Notes: generated by a model from the sequence alone, not told the origin. A stretch of DNA of 64,000 bases from LMUY01 sp965199095 (GCA_965199095.1 CBDAQM010000007.1:558001-622000), one strand, 5' to 3'. Numbered from the stretch's first letter, positions 10,941 to 18,021 are shown. Numbers and translations: made by a program.

Positions 10941-11561
10941 ATGTCGGACGGCGAGCAGGAGCAGGAAAGCTGCGCCGATACCTTCGCGACAATCGGGCCG
11001 GACGATTTCGAGGGTGACCGAGCTGCTTACGTGGATGAGCGGCATTGCCTCTGCCAGTGTGAGGCCTGTTCGGTTAGCCGGTTCTCGCCCGGTCCGGTTG
11101 CCTCTGAGGAACTACTGATCCGGCTGGTCATCGCGCCACAGCACGTCAACCGAAAGAAACTGCCCAAGGCTGGGGTGCTTTCGGATGCAGAACGCAACGG
11201 CCTGTCCATGTTGCGCGCCACAGCTACGGACGCGGAAATAGTGCAATCCGCCACGGGGCTTGTTCAGCGTGCCCGTGAGCGTAACGGGCCGACGGCAGGC
11301 GTATTTGGCGTCCTGCATTTGCGATGCGAAACGATCCGATCGTTCTGCATGGAGACTGAGGTCACACCTTGCTATTGCGTTTATGATACTGCCTTGGAGG
11401 CAAGTTTAAGTCATGCAGAGGCTTTCCAACAGACTTTTGGAATAAATGTCGACGTAAGAGACCAGAGGCGTCGCCAGCTATTCGAGTTGGTTAGTTCAAC
11501 GTTCGAGCCGGTTGCGACGTTCAGGGGCGGATTGCTCCAGAATTGGGCCGCTACTGTTTGA
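10941..11561 (+). CDS. Cargo cassette gene 3: unknown, cysteine-rich N-terminus
   Basis: 206 residues. Residues about 33-43 contain CLCQCEAC, a possible metal site, followed by LIRLVIAPQHV and a GLSMLRATA motif. The C-terminal half has CYCVYDTALEASLSHAEAFQ. No family with known function is recognised. The ATG starts immediately after the TGA of gene 2, so the three genes form one translational unit. Its last 11 bases overlap the end of the convergent zinc-ribbon-like gene. Confidence 0.6.
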   Translation: MSDGEQEQESCADTFATIGPDDFEGDRAAYVDERHCLCQCEACSVSRFSPGPVASEELLIRLVIAPQHVNRKKLPKAGVLSDAERNGLSMLRATATDAEIVQSATGLVQRARERNGPTAGVFGVLHLRCETIRSFCMETEVTPCYCVYDTALEASLSHAEAFQQTFGINVDVRDQRRRQLFELVSSTFEPVATFRGGLLQNWAATV

Positions 11562-11802
11562 CTGGTTTTGGATTGTGGTCTGCATAGACAATCAGACGCC
11601 ACCTGATCAGACCATCGCTCATTGCGTGCTGATGGTGATTTTGCGGCGGCAGAGGATGTGAGGAAATGGAGGTCGCTTCGCGCCCACACCCCTCACAACG
11701 ATAGATGCCGGAGAAAGGTGTCTGAGCGCCAGCCGGATGAACGGCGTCAAACGCTGCATTATCCAGCCTCACAACAAATGTCGGGTATTTGTAAGTGGCC
11801 AA
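11551..11802 (-). CDS. Small zinc-ribbon-like protein, TTG start
   Basis: 83 residues with GIYRCEGCGRE near 32-42 (CxxC), HPLPPQNHHQH near 49-59, and a closing IRWRLIVYA strand. I recognise this Y-R-C-x-x-C-G / PPQNH / RW pattern as a widespread small protein of unknown function in proteobacteria. The start is TTG at 11802, supported by GGAGG at 11815-11811 with an 8-nt gap. It is convergent with the cargo cassette and overlaps it by 11 bp. Confidence 0.7.
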   Translation of the reverse strand: MATYKYPTFVVRLDNAAFDAVHPAGAQTPFSGIYRCEGCGREATSISSHPLPPQNHHQHAMSDGLIRWRLIVYADHNPKPVKQ

Positions 11803-11928
11803 GTAGCTAACCTCCGCCTCTGATGAGGCGATGCGAAGCTACCCCGGCCTCTCCTGTCTCTTCAATGCGGCCGTCTACCAGCGACGCCCCTCCCCATTGC
11901 CCGGTGCACAGTGCAACGCCTGGCACCC

Positions 11929-12153
11929 TCATTGATCTTCCTCGCTGCGATTTTGCGTGGACGGCCAGATGAGGTAGCCAAGTCGGCTAGGATCGAGTGC
12001 CTCGCCATTCACAATGACGCCACCGCCTCGTATCTCGGCAATTCGAGCGTCGACCTCGCCTTGAGTGTCGAAGACTTCCGTCAGAACGGTGTAGCCGGCG
12101 ATGCTCAAGCCTTGCCCCACTGGGTCGACAAGAACGGGTAGCTCAATCGGCAT
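11929..12153 (-). CDS. Small protein, last gene of RHH operon
   Basis: 74 residues starting MPIELPVLVDP, mixed beta/alpha by appearance, with an acidic end (NRSEEDQ). No family recognised. The ATG at 12153 lies inside the 3' end of the preceding 36-codon gene (11-bp overlap), implying coupled translation. It is the third gene of a leftward operon headed by the ribbon-helix-helix protein. Confidence 0.5.
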   Translation of the reverse strand: MPIELPVLVDPVGQGLSIAGYTVLTEVFDTQGEVDARIAEIRGGGVIVNGEALDPSRLGYLIWPSTQNRSEEDQ

Positions 12154-12253
12154 CTGACACGTCCCTTGATTGACGCAACCGCACCCCCAAGGCATCGCCG
12201 TTCGTGAACTCCACGCCGGCAGCCTCCAGGGCGAAGCGAATGGCCAACGTCAC
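12143..12253 (-). CDS. 36-residue orphan HTH-regulator tail
   Basis: A 36-residue frame that starts GTG at 12253 overlapping the TGA of the RHH gene. It contains IRFALEAAGVEFTNGDALGVRLR, which resembles the C-terminal end of small Xre-type regulators (IRxALExAGVEF...GVRLR) without the DNA-binding part. It may be a remnant or a deliberate short partner. Overlaps on both sides support translation. Confidence 0.45.
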   Translation of the reverse strand: MTLAIRFALEAAGVEFTNGDALGVRLRQSRDVSDAD

Positions 12254-12465
12254 TGGTCTTCCTCGTCGGCTTGCTGCTCTGAGGCGAGGCCGATCTTGAT
12301 GAGCTGTCGAATGGCCTCTGGCCGCGACGGCGGGTCGGGCTGCGTGCGACGCCACTCGTCTAACGCCGCGATTTCTGCCGGCGGCAGGCGCACGCCTATC
12401 GACGGGTTCGTGCCGGTAGCTGGGCGACCTCGCCGATTTTGTGATTGCGCGTCATCATCATCCAT
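12250..12465 (-). CDS. Ribbon-helix-helix DNA-binding protein (candidate element repressor)
   Basis: 71 residues. RGRPATGTNPSIGVRLPP (about 12-29) forms the predicted DNA-contacting strand. It is followed by helices IAALDEWRRTQ and RPEAIRQLIKIGL, the classic RHH fold. The start codon lies exactly at the centre of a perfect 10-bp inverted repeat (12449-12481), so autoregulation is likely. It diverges from the 12557 operon and is well placed to switch it. No toxin gene follows, so a toxin-antitoxin role is not supported. Confidence 0.8.
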   Translation of the reverse strand: MDDDDAQSQNRRGRPATGTNPSIGVRLPPAEIAALDEWRRTQPDPPSRPEAIRQLIKIGLASEQQADEEDQ

Positions 12466-12481
12466 GATTATATGATGACGC
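12449..12481. promoter_or_regulatory. Operator-like inverted repeat centred on the RHH start codon
   Basis: GCGTCATCAT (12449-12458) and its exact complement ATGATGACGC (12472-12481) are separated by 13 bp; the dyad centre, 12465, is the first base of the RHH start codon. It is the only such dyad seen between the divergent transcription units. Binding there would block both the RHH gene and probably the rightward promoter. The seen part is the repeat; the regulatory role is inference. Confidence 0.65.
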
Positions 12482-12556
12482 GAAATCAGCGGCCGAGCAA
12501 GAGGATTGCAGCCTCAAGCTCGGCCTGACCGCACCCACGTTTATGGAGAACGAGGC

Positions 12557-12814
12557 ATGGCTACGCATGCGGATACCACCACACTCACGCCCATCGCCAG
12601 AAGAAGAGCCGCCCGCCCGGCTGGCGGCGTGCTGGACAGAAGAGACCCGCCAGCCGCACCAGCACGGGAGCCCATTATCCGCATCCGCATCCCGGCCACG
12701 CTGGACGGCCCGTTCGGCCGCATCGCCCGAGTGCAGCTTGAACACCACGTTGGCCGCATCCTCGCTGCCGCGCTCCGCGACTTCGCGTATGCAGAATGGG
12801 GGGACGCATCGTGA
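12557..12814 (+). CDS. Small unknown protein, first gene of early operon
   Basis: 85 residues, rich in Arg and Ala, with IIRIRIPATLDGPFGRIARVQLEHHVGR in the second half. The start ATG at 12557 follows GGAGAACGAGG. The final four bases overlap the next start (GTGA). No family recognised. It heads a rightward run of coupled small genes that ends near the second AlpA-like gene. Confidence 0.55.
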   Translation: MATHADTTTLTPIARRRAARPAGGVLDRRDPPAAPAREPIIRIRIPATLDGPFGRIARVQLEHHVGRILAAALRDFAYAEWGDAS

Positions 12815-13260
12815 GCCGCCGCACCCTCGCGCGGGCGCCGCACCAGCACCAGGCGCCACCCGTGTCCACCGCCACCCGGCGGGATCTGTTCGGGTCCATG
12901 GGCGCCCTCCTGCTGCTAACGGCGGCCGAGGCTGGACCCGCCAAAGCCACCGAACTGGACGGCGAGCTCCTGGCCCTGTGCGACGAGGCTGTGGCGCTCC
13001 ACCAGGAAAGCGTGGCTGCCGCGGACGCGATCGACGCGGCCAATCTGCCGTTCAGCAGCCGGAAAGGCCGAGCAGCCTGGGAGGCAGTATATGCCCGCTC
13101 GGCCACTTGGCGCGAACTGTGCGAGCAGATTGCCGCCCTGCCTGCCCGCACGCCCGAAGGACTTGTTGGCAAGGCATGCGTGCTGCGCGGGGTGGTTGCG
13201 CTGGAGGAGCCGATGGTGGCGTCCCTCTGCCGGGATTTGCTGGGGAGGGCAGGGGCATGA
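12811..13260 (+). CDS. Unknown protein with twin-arginine-like leader
   Basis: 149 residues from GTG at 12811 (overlapping the upstream TGA). The segment ATRRDLFGSMGALLLLTAAEA at about 23-43 looks like a Tat leader placed internally; a start closer to it is possible but no better codon is seen. The remainder is helical, with two Cys-containing segments (LLALCDEAVALHQES; WRELCEQIAALPAR). No family recognised. Coupled to the next gene by ATGA. Confidence 0.55.
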   Translation: MSRRTLARAPHQHQAPPVSTATRRDLFGSMGALLLLTAAEAGPAKATELDGELLALCDEAVALHQESVAAADAIDAANLPFSSRKGRAAWEAVYARSATWRELCEQIAALPARTPEGLVGKACVLRGVVALEEPMVASLCRDLLGRAGA

Positions 13261-13589
13261 TCCCACCTCCGCTTGAGGCGCAATTCATCCGCGCTCGTGT
13301 CGCCGTGGAGGTGACCCTGCACCAGCCGCTCGCCCGCAACCGGGTCAACGTCATCACCGGCAAATTGGTCGGCACGATGATGGCCCGCGGCAAGGTCCAC
13401 CACTACCGCGTGTCGGTGGGCGAGGGCGTGATCTACCTTGCGCCTCCGTCCTGGCTGGTGGGCGATCCGCCCTTGACGGAACGTCAGGAAAAACAGGCGG
13501 CGCTTGATGCCCTGATCGCCCGCCACATGCAGGAGATCATCGCTGCGCATCAGGCATTGAATGCTACGACGTCAGGGGACGTCGCATGA
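13257..13589 (+). CDS. Unknown protein, 110 residues
   Basis: Begins MIPPPLEAQFIRARVAVEV. A beta-rich middle (HHYRVSVGEGVIYLAPPSWL) precedes a helical C-terminus (RQEKQAALDALIARHMQEI). Starts on an ATGA overlap with the gene before and ends on an ATGA overlap with the gene after. No function recognised. Confidence 0.55.
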   Translation: MIPPPLEAQFIRARVAVEVTLHQPLARNRVNVITGKLVGTMMARGKVHHYRVSVGEGVIYLAPPSWLVGDPPLTERQEKQAALDALIARHMQEIIAAHQALNATTSGDVA

Positions 13590-14047
13590 GCACCGACCGC
13601 AGGGGCTTCCTCGCCCTGATCGGCGGCGCTGGCGCCGTCACCGGCTCCGTCCTGGTCCGCAAGGCCGCGGCGGCACCGACGCTGATCCTGCCGCCCGAGT
13701 TTACGTCTAGCAGCGCCTCTGCTGCTCCGGCGTCGCCCAGCCCGGCGGAGACGGATGCGATCCACGCCGTCAAGGCCGGACTGTCGCACGCCATGTTCCT
13801 CGACTGGCTGGAGGGCGGGTTGCGCTTGGTGGAGGACTGCAAGCCCGGCGGCGGCATCTTCGGGGCCTACTGGCGCGAGGCGAAGCAGGGGGAGATACCG
13901 GCACCGCCCCGGCGCATTGTGGGGGAAGGCGGTCGAACGGAACACGAGCAAGCCTATGCCATGCAGTGCCTTGACCAGCTGAAGGGTTCGCTTGACCGGC
14001 AGATTGCGTGGTCGAAGGCGCTGCCGATCCGGGGAGACAAGGCATGA
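13586..14047 (+). CDS. Unknown protein with twin-arginine-like leader, 153 residues
   Basis: The N-terminus STDRRGFLALIGGAGAVTG, followed by AAAAP near residue 30, is a convincing Tat signal peptide. A Ser/Ala/Pro-rich linker comes next, then a helical domain with HAMFLDWLEGGLRLVEDC and HEQAYAMQCLDQLKGSLD. This is the second Tat-like protein in the same coupled chain, which is unusual for an element's early region. Function unknown. Confidence 0.6.
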   Translation: MSTDRRGFLALIGGAGAVTGSVLVRKAAAAPTLILPPEFTSSSASAAPASPSPAETDAIHAVKAGLSHAMFLDWLEGGLRLVEDCKPGGGIFGAYWREAKQGEIPAPPRRIVGEGGRTEHEQAYAMQCLDQLKGSLDRQIAWSKALPIRGDKA

Positions 14048-14232
14048 CCGGCTCCCTCCGATTTTGTGCCGCGGTGCTGGCGGGCGAACCGGAGGCGCTT
14101 GCAGCGCTGACGATCTTGCGGCGGCTTCCACCCGCGGAGGCGCTGGCGCTGCTCCGGCATTTTGACCGCGACCGACCGGCCGATAAGCCAACCGGCACGT
14201 CTCGGCCTGAACCACAAGGTAGCTCCGCGTGA
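14044..14232 (+). CDS. Small unknown protein, 62 residues
   Basis: Helical, with RRLPPAEALALLRHFDRDRP. Starts on an ATGA overlap with the Tat-like gene and ends the coupled chain that began at 12557. A 160-bp gap without a recognisable signal follows. Confidence 0.5.
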   Translation: MTGSLRFCAAVLAGEPEALAALTILRRLPPAEALALLRHFDRDRPADKPTGTSRPEPQGSSA

Positions 14233-14394
14233 TCGCCGGGATCGGACAGGGGGATGGCTTTGCGCCCTCCCTTCCAGCGGTCGGCATGCTACTATACGGC
14301 CACGGTGGGGCACGGCTGATCCCCGAGTCTCGGTTCCTCCGCACCGAGCTGCCCCGCCGGTCTGCAAGCGGGGCGAGCGCGGGGGCGAATTACA

Positions 14395-14982
14395 ATGCGG
14401 CAGGGCGCCACCCTCGGCCGTCCATTGCTCACGGCGGCCATCGACCTACTGACCGATGTCCCCGATCAGATAATGGTCAGCGCCTTTCGCGGCGTGGCAG
14501 GGAACCCACGGGAAATCGAGAATGCCCAACACTACCAGCGTGTGGTCTGGAGATCTCTCCAACCGATGTTCCAAGATGGTCGACTTGTCGCTATCGGGTT
14601 TCGGGAGGGGGCAGACGAGCCGAAGGCGATCCACCCACAGTTTTTCGACATTGCCGAACCCGACCTGATCCGCAGCAGCCTCACGTCGCATGGTGTGGTG
14701 TACACTGCAGTGCGCGTGATCGAGGCAGCGACCGCACCCGCATCTTTGGAGGCAGTAGAACCCGCGCTGAAGGGGAAGGGCGGACGCCCGTCTGTGCACG
14801 ACTGGAATGCTTTCGCGAAAGAGGTAGTGCGTTTTGCCTTGTTGGACGGCTTTGCGAGCCGCCGAGAATTGACAGCACACATGCGGGACTGGTGTGCACA
14901 GAAGTGGGTCAACCCGCCCGGCGACGAGACTATTCGTCAAAAGGTTGTCGACCTATGTCCCGACGGAGTGCCCTCCGAATAG
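14395..14982 (+). CDS. Unknown protein, possible DNA-binding C-terminus
   Basis: 195 residues. The C-terminal part GKGGRPSVHDWNAFAKEVVR ... HMRDWCAQKW ... DETIRQKV resembles a helical regulatory or DNA-binding segment found in many alphaproteobacterial hypothetical proteins. The N-terminal half has no recognised fold. The start at ATG 14395 is accepted because of its position after a GC-rich spacer; a strong ribosome binding site is not visible. Confidence 0.55.
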   Translation: MRQGATLGRPLLTAAIDLLTDVPDQIMVSAFRGVAGNPREIENAQHYQRVVWRSLQPMFQDGRLVAIGFREGADEPKAIHPQFFDIAEPDLIRSSLTSHGVVYTAVRVIEAATAPASLEAVEPALKGKGGRPSVHDWNAFAKEVVRFALLDGFASRRELTAHMRDWCAQKWVNPPGDETIRQKVVDLCPDGVPSE

Positions 14983-15085
14983 GACTTAGTTGGGGTTCGT
15001 TGGGGTTAGGCTGTGCTATTTGGCTCGGGTGGGTAGATGGCCTTCATGGCGGCTCGATAGTGAGCCATCGACCATGAGGCCGGAA

Positions 15086-15304
15086 ATGCCCGACATGTAC
15101 ATGACCGAGCGGGAATTTAGCGATCGCTATAACGTCAGCCCGCGCACCGCCCAGCGCTGGCGCGCCACTGGCGAAGGCGGCCCACCGTTCGTCCGTCTCG
15201 GCTTCCGCCGCGTCGGGTATCGGCTGTCAGACTGCGAGGCTTGGGCTGCCAGCCGGACCTTCACCAGCCGCGCCGCCGAACTCTCCCGCCAAGTCGCCGC
15301 CTGA
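15086..15304 (+). CDS. AlpA/excisionase-like helix-turn-helix protein, copy 2
   Basis: 72 residues, paralogue of 9103-9345: shared YMTE-x-F-x-DRY, VSPRTAQRWR, RRVxYRLxDCEAWAA. ATG at 15086 has GAGG 6 nt upstream. It precedes the replication genes, whereas copy 1 follows the integrase. One may control excision and the other replication, in the way P4 satellites separate such roles; this is inference. Confidence 0.8.
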   Translation: MPDMYMTEREFSDRYNVSPRTAQRWRATGEGGPPFVRLGFRRVGYRLSDCEAWAASRTFTSRAAELSRQVAA

Positions 15305-15312
15305 AACAGCAA

Positions 15313-15333
15313 CGCCCGGCTGAAAACCGGGCG
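15313..15333 (+). terminator. GC-rich hairpin after AlpA-like copy 2
   Basis: CGCCCGG (15313-15319) and CCGGGCG (15327-15333) with a 7-nt loop containing AAAA, 8 nt after the stop codon. No U-run follows, so it may act as a weak or Rho-assisted terminator or as an RNA-stability element. Confidence 0.45.
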
Positions 15334-15437
15334 CTGCACAGGTAACCAGATGGAAACGACGCCCTCGACAAGCGTCATCTAGCCTGCCCTGTCGCCGCGT
15401 TCAAGTGTTTTCGGCCGGTCTAGTTAGGACCCGCCTC

Positions 15438-15659
15438 ATGTTCATCTCTCACCGCCTTCCGACGCAATATGGTCCGGCACTCGTCAGCGAGCCCGTCAGG
15501 CTGACGATCCCGACCAACCCCATTGCCGCAATGGCCTTTGCAATCCGCACCGACCGCCAGGCGGATGCGCTACTGGCCGAGGGCAGGTTTGAGGCGGCCG
15601 AGCGTTTGTCGCACGCCGCGTTGGAGGCCAGGGCGCGGGCGACTGGGGTGCGGGCGTGA
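15438..15659 (+). CDS. Small unknown protein before primase
   Basis: 73 residues; helical C-terminus AMAFAIRTDRQADALLAEGRFEAAERL. ATG at 15438. Its last codon overlaps the GTG of a 23-codon frame that in turn overlaps the Toprim gene, so it seems to be the first cistron of the replication operon. No family recognised. Confidence 0.5.
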   Translation: MFISHRLPTQYGPALVSEPVRLTIPTNPIAAMAFAIRTDRQADALLAEGRFEAAERLSHAALEARARATGVRA

Positions 15660-15727
15660 TTGGCCCTGCTCACAACCGCCACGCCGTGTTGGCCGCCGAC
15701 ATCCAAGCCGCACATGCCGGTTCATGA
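15656..15727 (+). CDS. 23-residue coupling ORF
   Basis: A GTG-initiated 23-codon frame (VIGPAHNRHAVLAADIQAAH...) whose start overlaps the previous TGA (GTGA) and whose stop overlaps the Toprim gene ATG (ATGA). The double overlap is the only evidence. It may serve just to pass ribosomes to the primase gene. Confidence 0.4.
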   Translation: MIGPAHNRHAVLAADIQAAHAGS

Positions 15728-16386
15728 CCGCCTTTTACGAACAGCGCGGAGCCGAGCGCATCCTCTCCCCGGCCGAATCCGAACAGACCCGCAAGCGCAT
15801 CGTGGGGTTCTGGTATCACTGCGAACCGGCGGCCCGGACGCCAGCGGCAGCCTACCTGGAGCAGCGTGGGATCGGCTGGCTTGTCCAGCACGCGGACGTG
15901 CGATTTCGCCCCGAATGCTCGCACCCGACCGGGGCGCGGCTGCCCGCGATGATCTGGTGCGTGAAAGACGCCGCTGGGAACGTCTGCTGCCTGCACCGCA
16001 CCTATCTCACCCTGGACGGCAGCAAGGCGGCCGTTGACCCGCCCAAGGCGACGTGGGGGCCGTTCGCCGGTGGTGCCGTCCGTCTGCACCCGGCCTGTCC
16101 CGAGATGGTGGTAGGCGAAGGCATCGAGACCACGGCGGCAGCGGCGAACCTGCTTGAGCTACCCGGCTGGGCTGCCGTGGCGTGCGGCAACCTGCGCGCG
16201 CGCATGGTCCTGCCGGACACGGTGAAGAAGGTCACCATTGCTGTCGACCATGATCCGGCCGGACAGCGCGCCGCACGCCGTGCCGCAATCCGGTGGCGGA
16301 AGGAAGGACGGCGGGTGCATCTCGCCATGCCGGACCGGCCCGGACAGGACTTCAACGACGTGTTGCGGGAACGCGCTCATGCTTGA
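15724..16386 (+). CDS. Toprim-domain primase-like protein
   Basis: 220 residues. The N-terminal part (about 28-120, IVGFWYHCEPAARTPAAAYLEQRGI) matches the region preceding Toprim in phage and plasmid primase-helicases. The Toprim core has the catalytic Glu in VVGEGIETTAAA (E132) and the DxD-like pair in AVDHDPAG (D175, D177). It should supply primer synthesis for element replication with the helicase encoded next. The zinc-finger domain usual at the N-terminus of such primases is absent. It ends 8 bp inside the helicase gene. Confidence 0.82.
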   Translation: MTAFYEQRGAERILSPAESEQTRKRIVGFWYHCEPAARTPAAAYLEQRGIGWLVQHADVRFRPECSHPTGARLPAMIWCVKDAAGNVCCLHRTYLTLDGSKAAVDPPKATWGPFAGGAVRLHPACPEMVVGEGIETTAAAANLLELPGWAAVACGNLRARMVLPDTVKKVTIAVDHDPAGQRAARRAAIRWRKEGRRVHLAMPDRPGQDFNDVLRERAHA

Positions 16387-17737
16387 CGGGCAAGGTTTCA
16401 CCGTTGGCATCGACATCCCGGCGGAGTTCTCCGACGAGTCCCTTGCCCTCCGCTTCACCGCCGAGCACGCCGCAACCCTGCGCTACGTCGCAGCGTGGGG
16501 GCGCTGGTATGAGTGGTCCGGCGACGTGTGGAAGCAGGACGAGACGCTGGCGGTGTTCGACCTTGCGCGCCGCCTCTGCCGCCAGGCCAGCGCCGAGTGC
16601 GAGAAAGAGAAGGTGGCGGCCATGATCGCCAGCGCTAAGACGGTGGCGGCCGTCGAGCGCCTGGCGAAGGCCGATCGACGGCACGCGGCTACGATCGAGC
16701 AATGGGATGCGGACCCTTGGCTGCTGAACACGCCGGGTGGCGTGGTGGACCTGCGCACGGGCAAGATGCGGCCGCACGCTCCCAGTGACCACCTGACCAA
16801 GATCACCGCTGTGGCGCCCGGCGGCACCTGCCCGCGTTGGCACGCCTTCCTGGCCCGTGTGACGGCCGAGAACATCGAGCTGCAGCGATACCTCCAGCGG
16901 ATGGCCGGTTACTGCCTCACCGGCAGCATTCGGGAGCACGCGCTGTTCTTCGCCCATGGCACCGGGGCCAACGGCAAGGGCGTCGCCATCAACACCATGA
17001 CCGGGATCATGCGGGATTACGCCACGGTCGCCAGCATCGAGACCTTCACCGCCAGCACGTCCGACCGCCACCCCACCGACCTCGCCATGCTCCGTGGCGC
17101 CCGCCTGGTGACCGCGCAGGAGACCGAGGAAGGCCGGCGTTGGGCCGAGTCCCGCATCAAAGCAATGACAGGCGGCGACCCGATCACCGCCCGCTTCATG
17201 CGGCAGGATTTCTTCACCTTCGAGCCGACCTTCAAACTGCTGATAGCCGGCAATCACCGGCCAGGCCTGCGGAACGTGGACGAGGCAATCCGCCGTAGGT
17301 TCAACCTGATCCCGTTCGATATCCGAATCCCGCCCGAGGAGCGTGACCTGAACTTGCCAGAGAAGCTCAAGGCCGAGTGGCCCGGCATCCTGGCATGGGC
17401 GATCGAGGGCTGCCTGGAGTGGCAGCGCATCGGTCTATCGCCACCGGGCGTCGTGATCAATGCGACCGAGGAATACCTGGAGGCGGAGGATGCAATGGCG
17501 ACTTGGATGGCCGAGTGCTGCACGCAGGCCAAGACGTTCCTGTCTCGCGGAGCCGACCTCTATTCGTCATGGAAAAACTGGGCAGAAGCTGCCGGTGAAG
17601 TGCCGGGATCGCAGAAGCGTTTCACGCAGGCTTTGACCGCAAGGAGCTTTCAGCAAGAGCGTTTTGACGGCGGCCAGCGTGGCTTTCGCGGGCTCTCGGT
17701 CAAGCCTGACAACAGGAGCAATCGCTATGGGGAGTGA
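16379..17737 (+). CDS. P4/D5-type SF3 DNA helicase (phage/plasmid primase family)
   Basis: 452 residues. The D5_N-like region (about 20-170, LLNTPGGVVDLRTGKMRPH near 115) is followed by the superfamily 3 ATPase: Walker A GTGANGKG at 194-201, GARLVTAQE near 240, motif C-like FKLLIAGNHRP, and the arginine region IRRRFNLIPF. A winged-helix end is probable. It should open and unwind the element's origin, with priming by the overlapping Toprim gene; P4 alpha joins both in one chain. The ATG at 16379 lies inside the Toprim gene. A 90-bp dyad begins 5 bp after the stop. Confidence 0.9.
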   Translation: MLDGQGFTVGIDIPAEFSDESLALRFTAEHAATLRYVAAWGRWYEWSGDVWKQDETLAVFDLARRLCRQASAECEKEKVAAMIASAKTVAAVERLAKADRRHAATIEQWDADPWLLNTPGGVVDLRTGKMRPHAPSDHLTKITAVAPGGTCPRWHAFLARVTAENIELQRYLQRMAGYCLTGSIREHALFFAHGTGANGKGVAINTMTGIMRDYATVASIETFTASTSDRHPTDLAMLRGARLVTAQETEEGRRWAESRIKAMTGGDPITARFMRQDFFTFEPTFKLLIAGNHRPGLRNVDEAIRRRFNLIPFDIRIPPEERDLNLPEKLKAEWPGILAWAIEGCLEWQRIGLSPPGVVINATEEYLEAEDAMATWMAECCTQAKTFLSRGADLYSSWKNWAEAAGEVPGSQKRFTQALTARSFQQERFDGGQRGFRGLSVKPDNRSNRYGE

Positions 17738-17741
17738 CCGC

Positions 17742-17831
17742 CGGACACATCGGACAGTTCATCCGTATATCACCGTCACGCGTGTGCGCACGCCACACGG
17801 TGATAACCGGAACACGTGTCCGATGTGTCCG
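17742..17831. other. 90-bp hyphenated dyad after helicase gene (candidate replication origin)
   Basis: Arms pair symmetrically around 17786.5. CGGACACATCGGACA (17742-17756) is perfectly complementary to 17817-17831, TCCG (17762-17765) to 17808-17811, and TATCACCGT (17768-17776) to 17797-17805, with further pairing next to the centre. Most of the 45 symmetric positions match. Each outer arm contains two CGGACA/TGTCCG units, so the site also carries four copies of a hexamer. There is no T-run. Position next to the SF3 helicase suggests an origin bound by the initiator; a transcription barrier is the alternative. The rest of 17832-18021 shows only weak 6-7 bp inverted repeats (17834/17865; 17898/17910). 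Confidence 0.55.
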
Positions 17832-18021
17832 CATGCCCATCGGCACCATCCCCTCTCCCCACACATGGGCACCTCCAGATACCCGCTCTGGCGGAATGGG
17901 TCCCTCCTAGGACCCTCCAAGCCCACGGGTAGTTGCGCGCCCGATGCGTCCCTAGCCACAGAATTTCTCCAAGGGGGCACCGCACCGCCCATCTCCAGGA
18001 TCCCCAGCAAAGGTTGAGAAA

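Noticed and set aside
12143..12465. Toxin-antitoxin module at the RHH operon
   Set aside because: The RHH protein resembles antitoxins, but neither downstream small protein resembles a known toxin; an operator and divergent operon better fit a repressor.
17742..17831. Rho-independent terminator or CRISPR-like repeat
   Set aside because: No T-run follows the dyad, and there are no regularly spaced repeats with spacers anywhere in the window.
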